A stretch of DNA of 8,331 nt from Verrucomicrobia bacterium UBA6354. Lineage in GTDB: Bacteria; Verrucomicrobiota; Kiritimatiellia; RFP12; UBA1067. Under the pieces are notes generated by a model. The model did no database searches. It worked only from the letters and a program-made list of their open reading frames with translations, and was not told where the DNA came from. Position numbers and translations under genes: made by a program. The stretch spans positions 1 to 8,331 of the forward strand of contig DJRS01000028.1 of the NCBI GenBank assembly GCA_002440145.1, in the 5' to 3' direction. Positions 6,449 through 8,331 of this stretch are shown here, piece by piece; positions within the stretch are counted from its first letter, which is position 1; every line of letters begins with the position of its first letter.

Positions 6449-7726
6449 TCAGATGTTGATGCGCAAGGTCGTTTCGCGCGCCGGGCCCACGCTGAGAACC
6501 CCGAGCTTGCCGCCGACCAGGGACAAAATGCGGTCGATGTACGCCTTGGCGTTCGCCGGGAGCTGCGCGTAGTCCGTGCAATGCGAGGTCTCGCACTGCC
6601 AGCCGGGCATTTCCTCGTAAACGGGCGTGCAGTGCTTGAGCACCGACAGATCCGCCGGGAACGTCGTGTAGACGAACCCGTCTTCGCGCCGGTAGCCCGT
6701 GCAGATCTTGACGACCGGGAACTCGTCCAGGACGTCCAGCTTCGTCATGGCCCAGTAGTCCACGCCGTTCACACGCTGCGCATAGCGCGCCACGACCGCG
6801 TCGAACCACCCGCACCGCCGCGGACGTCCCGTCGTCGCGCCGAATTCGCCGCCGCGCCGGCGCAACGTCTCGCCGTCCGCGTCCAGCAGCTCGGTCGGGA
6901 ACGGCCCCTCGCCGACGCGCGTCGTGTAAAGCTTCAAAACGCCGATCACGCGGTCGATCGCGCGCGGCGAAACGCCCGTTCCCGTGCACGCGCCGCCCGC
7001 CGTCGGATTCGACGAAGTCACGAACGGATACGTGCCGAAGTCGATGTCGAGCATCGTCGCCTGCGCACCCTCGAAGAGGAGCGAACGGCCTTCTTCCAGC
7101 CGCTCGTGCAGATACTGGACAGTGTCCGTCACGTACGGCATCAGCGCCTGGGAGAGCGGGCTGTACAGGCGCACCATGTCGTCCGCGTCCAGCGGCTGCG
7201 CCCCCAGCGCGACGAGCGTGCGGTTCGCCTCCGAAACCTGCGCGCGAATGAGTTCCGGGAAGTTCGGCCGGAGGACGTCCCCGACGCGCATGCCGTAGCG
7301 CCCCACTTTCGCCGCGTATGCCGGGCCGATGCCGCGTCCGGTCGTGCCGATCTTGGCGTCCGCCGGGCGCGAAGCCTCCTCGGCCTTGTCGATGGCCCGA
7401 TGCCACTGCATGACCATGTGGGCGCGTTCGGAGATGTGGAATCTGCCGCGCAGCTCGAAGCCCCAGCTCTCGACCTGCTCAAGCTCCTTCATGAGGTCGA
7501 ACGGATCCATCACCACGCCATTGCCGATGACACAATGCTTGCCCTCGTGCAGAATGCCGCTCGGCACCAGATGCAGCACGTACTTCTTGTCGCCGACGAC
7601 CACGGTGTGCCCCGCGTTCGAGCCGCCCTGGAAGCGGACGACAATATCGGCCTCCTGCGTCAAGAAGTCAATGACTTTGCCCTTACCTTCGTCGCCCCAC
7701 TGGGCGCCGACCAATATGGTATTCAT
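6449..7726 (-). CDS. purA: Adenylosuccinate synthetase
   Basis: This 425-residue cytosolic enzyme joins IMP and aspartate using GTP, the first committed step from IMP to AMP. Diagnostic motifs: WGDEGKGK at 10-17 (GTP loop with catalytic Asp 12), GGSNAGHT with catalytic His 40, GTTGRGIGPAY at 127-137, the FEGAQATMLDIDFGTYPFVTSSN region at 218-240, GATTGRPRR at 296-304, TKLDVLD at 328-334 and SVGP near 412. The length is normal for bacteria. The ATG at 7726 aligns with the usual N-terminus; its ribosome site (AAAGAG, 8 bases upstream) is modest. It leads the inferred six-gene operon, an uncommon partner for uppS/cdsA, and has its own extended -10 promoter about 50 bases upstream. Confidence 0.98.
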   Translation of the reverse strand: MNTILVGAQWGDEGKGKVIDFLTQEADIVVRFQGGSNAGHTVVVGDKKYVLHLVPSGILHEGKHCVIGNGVVMDPFDLMKELEQVESWGFELRGRFHISERAHMVMQWHRAIDKAEEASRPADAKIGTTGRGIGPAYAAKVGRYGMRVGDVLRPNFPELIRAQVSEANRTLVALGAQPLDADDMVRLYSPLSQALMPYVTDTVQYLHERLEEGRSLLFEGAQATMLDIDFGTYPFVTSSNPTAGGACTGTGVSPRAIDRVIGVLKLYTTRVGEGPFPTELLDADGETLRRRGGEFGATTGRPRRCGWFDAVVARYAQRVNGVDYWAMTKLDVLDEFPVVKICTGYRREDGFVYTTFPADLSVLKHCTPVYEEMPGWQCETSHCTDYAQLPANAKAYIDRILSLVGGKLGVLSVGPARETTLRINI

Positions 7727-7773
7727 GTATATCGCTCTTTCTTAGTTTATGTGACGAAGCACCACGGCTTCCC

Positions 7774-7782
7774 ATTATACCA
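7774..7782 (-). promoter_or_regulatory. Extended -10 promoter of the purA operon
   Basis: On the minus strand TGGTATAAT is a perfect extended -10 element (TGn plus consensus TATAAT). It would start a transcript about 40 bases before the purA ATG. No good -35 hexamer lies 16-18 bp upstream (GTGCGT at 17 bp), as is common for extended -10 promoters. It probably drives purA through the transporter gene. Confidence 0.75.
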
Positions 7783-7835
7783 AAATTCCGCCCCGCACGC
7801 ACGGCCAAATTTCAGGGTGCGAAAAGTGTCGCGAT

Positions 7836-7865
7836 TTGCCATAATAAAGTGTACCGGATTTTCAA
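7836..7865 (+). repeat. Dispersed intergenic element, copy 2
   Basis: This is the same TTGCCA-N7-GTGTACCGGATTTTCAA pattern as at 110-139. The 17-base core is 7849-7865 and TTGCCA is 7836-7841. Here TGCCAT (7837-7842) also has a distant inverted match, ATGGCA, at 7867-7872, giving a possible dyad around the core. The element lies about 55-90 bp upstream of the purA -10, a position suitable for a regulatory site. A weaker partial resemblance, CCGTTTTCAAAA, is at 8157-8168. Confidence 0.65.
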
Positions 7866-8090
7866 AATGGCATATCAGGATGAGCGCGCGCACGATCTCG
7901 CGCCTCCTCAAAAACGAACCGCGCGCAAAACCGGGATGGCCCAGGGTCAACAAAAGGTCCGGCGCGCAAGGCCGCGACGCGCTCAAGAAGCGGGTCCCCT
8001 GCGGTTCCGGCGAACGCATACGCGCAAGCCGGAGTCCGCCGGGCGACGTGCAAATCGACATCTTCGCCTGCGGAATCGGCATCCCGGTTC

Positions 8091-8105
8091 GGGGCATTTT
8101 GCCCC
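8091..8105. repeat. Short perfect hairpin
   Basis: GGGGCA and TGCCCC form a 6-bp stem around TTT. No T-run follows on either strand, so I do not call it a terminator. The function is unknown. Confidence 0.4.
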
Positions 8106-8244
8106 TCTCTCGGACGCACAAAACGGGTGAAACGGGGGTACCAGGCCTAGACACTTCCGTTTTCAAAAGATATCTGCATGTTTAACGCCTTATTGCGATA
8201 AAATACTCAAACTAACGGACCATTTCGCGTCTGCAGGCGATCCG

Positions 8245-8306
8245 TTCTCGTGCCCATGAGACTTTTTTCTCATGGGCACGGGAATCTTTTCTCATGGGCA
8301 CGAGAA
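8245..8306. repeat. Three evenly spaced copies of a 17-bp dyad motif
   Basis: TTCTCGTGCCCATGAGA (8245-8261) has a perfect reverse-complement copy at 8290-8306 and a one-mismatch reverse-complement copy at 8268-8284. Centres are 23 and 22 bp apart. The two right-hand copies are a tandem 22-bp repeat with T-rich joints. Each copy is itself an imperfect palindrome, CTCRTGSSCAYGAG. The first two copies can also fold as a long hairpin with an 8-base T-rich loop. A cluster of operators for one dimeric regulator is the simplest reading; an RNA hairpin or attenuator is the alternative. The series ends close to the window edge, so more copies may follow. Confidence 0.8.
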
Positions 8307-8331
8307 TTCCGTCTGTTCGTGGCGTCACGCA

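Larger units (their letters stand above)
7783..8331. other. Non-coding stretch upstream of purA
   Basis: I see no convincing gene in this stretch. A 139-codon frame (7747-8166, minus) starts with TTG, has no ribosome site and runs through the purA promoter, so it is not accepted. The region holds the second copy of the dispersed element (7836-7865), a hairpin (8091-8105), an AT-rich segment (about 8181-8213) that could carry a promoter, and the triple dyad at 8245-8306. The next gene to the right lies outside the window. Confidence 0.6.

Noticed and set aside
5745..7406. Possible purA-uppS fused or extended reading frame of 553 codons
   Set aside because: The portion upstream of 6446 is purA read in another frame. 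UppS starts at the MDGAIQHLAII residues as in its family.
8091..8105. Terminator at the GGGGCA-TTT-TGCCCC hairpin
   Set aside because: The stem is only 6 bp and is not followed by a T-run on either strand.
7747..8166. 139-codon frame upstream of purA on the minus strand
   Set aside because: It has a TTG start, no ribosome site and mixed codon use, and it contains the purA promoter and a dispersed repeat. No family was recognised.
6581..8185. Open frame of 534 codons on the plus strand opposite purA
   Set aside because: It is antisense to an unmistakable purA, has shadow-like composition, and runs through the purA promoter and the non-coding flank.
8245..8306. CRISPR-like array
   Set aside because: The repeat units are 17-22 bp with only 5-7 base joints and one inverted copy; there are no unique spacers of 25-40 bp and no cas genes.

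Overview
The window is GC-rich bacterial DNA carrying seven intact protein genes, all on the minus strand, between two non-coding stretches (about 970 bp at the left, about 600 bp at the right edge). Rubrerythrin points to an anaerobe or microaerophile. A secreted squalene-cyclase-like repeat protein of a type familiar from Planctomycetes/Verrucomicrobia relatives, together with the divergent CdsA signature, makes a PVC-group bacterium (for example a Kiritimatiellota, Lentisphaerota or Verrucomicrobiota gut lineage) the best guess. This is inference from protein flavour only; no rRNA is present.

Right to left (direction of transcription): an extended -10 promoter (7774-7782) precedes purA (adenylosuccinate synthetase, 6449-7726). 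Next, with gaps of 11 bp or less or with overlaps, come uppS (undecaprenyl-PP synthase), cdsA (CDP-diglyceride synthase), a membrane-anchored capD/WbpM-type nucleotide-sugar 4,6-dehydratase, a secreted prenyltransferase/squalene-oxidase-repeat protein, and an EamA/DMT transporter. The spacing implies one six-gene operon whose theme after purA is envelope building: lipid carrier, phospholipid precursor, deoxy-sugar precursor, a periplasmic protein and an exporter/importer. Rubrerythrin follows with its own near-consensus promoter, whose -35 hexamer contains the transporter stop codon. A strong intrinsic terminator (841-875) probably ends both the rubrerythrin message and any operon read-through.

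The non-coding flanks hold structured DNA: a perfect 16-bp palindrome at 9-24 beside a half-site repeat; a 30-bp element with a 17-bp identical core present in both flanks (110-139 and 7836-7865); GC-rich hairpins; a pair of tandem palindromes near 716-767; and, at the extreme right, three evenly spaced copies (22-23 bp) of a 17-bp dyad (8245-8306). No tRNA, rRNA, CRISPR array, insertion sequence or phage gene was recognised. The most interesting items are the triple dyad, the shared flank element, and the capD homologue that lacks the usual middle Rossmann domain. I do not see strong evidence for an entirely new multi-gene system.
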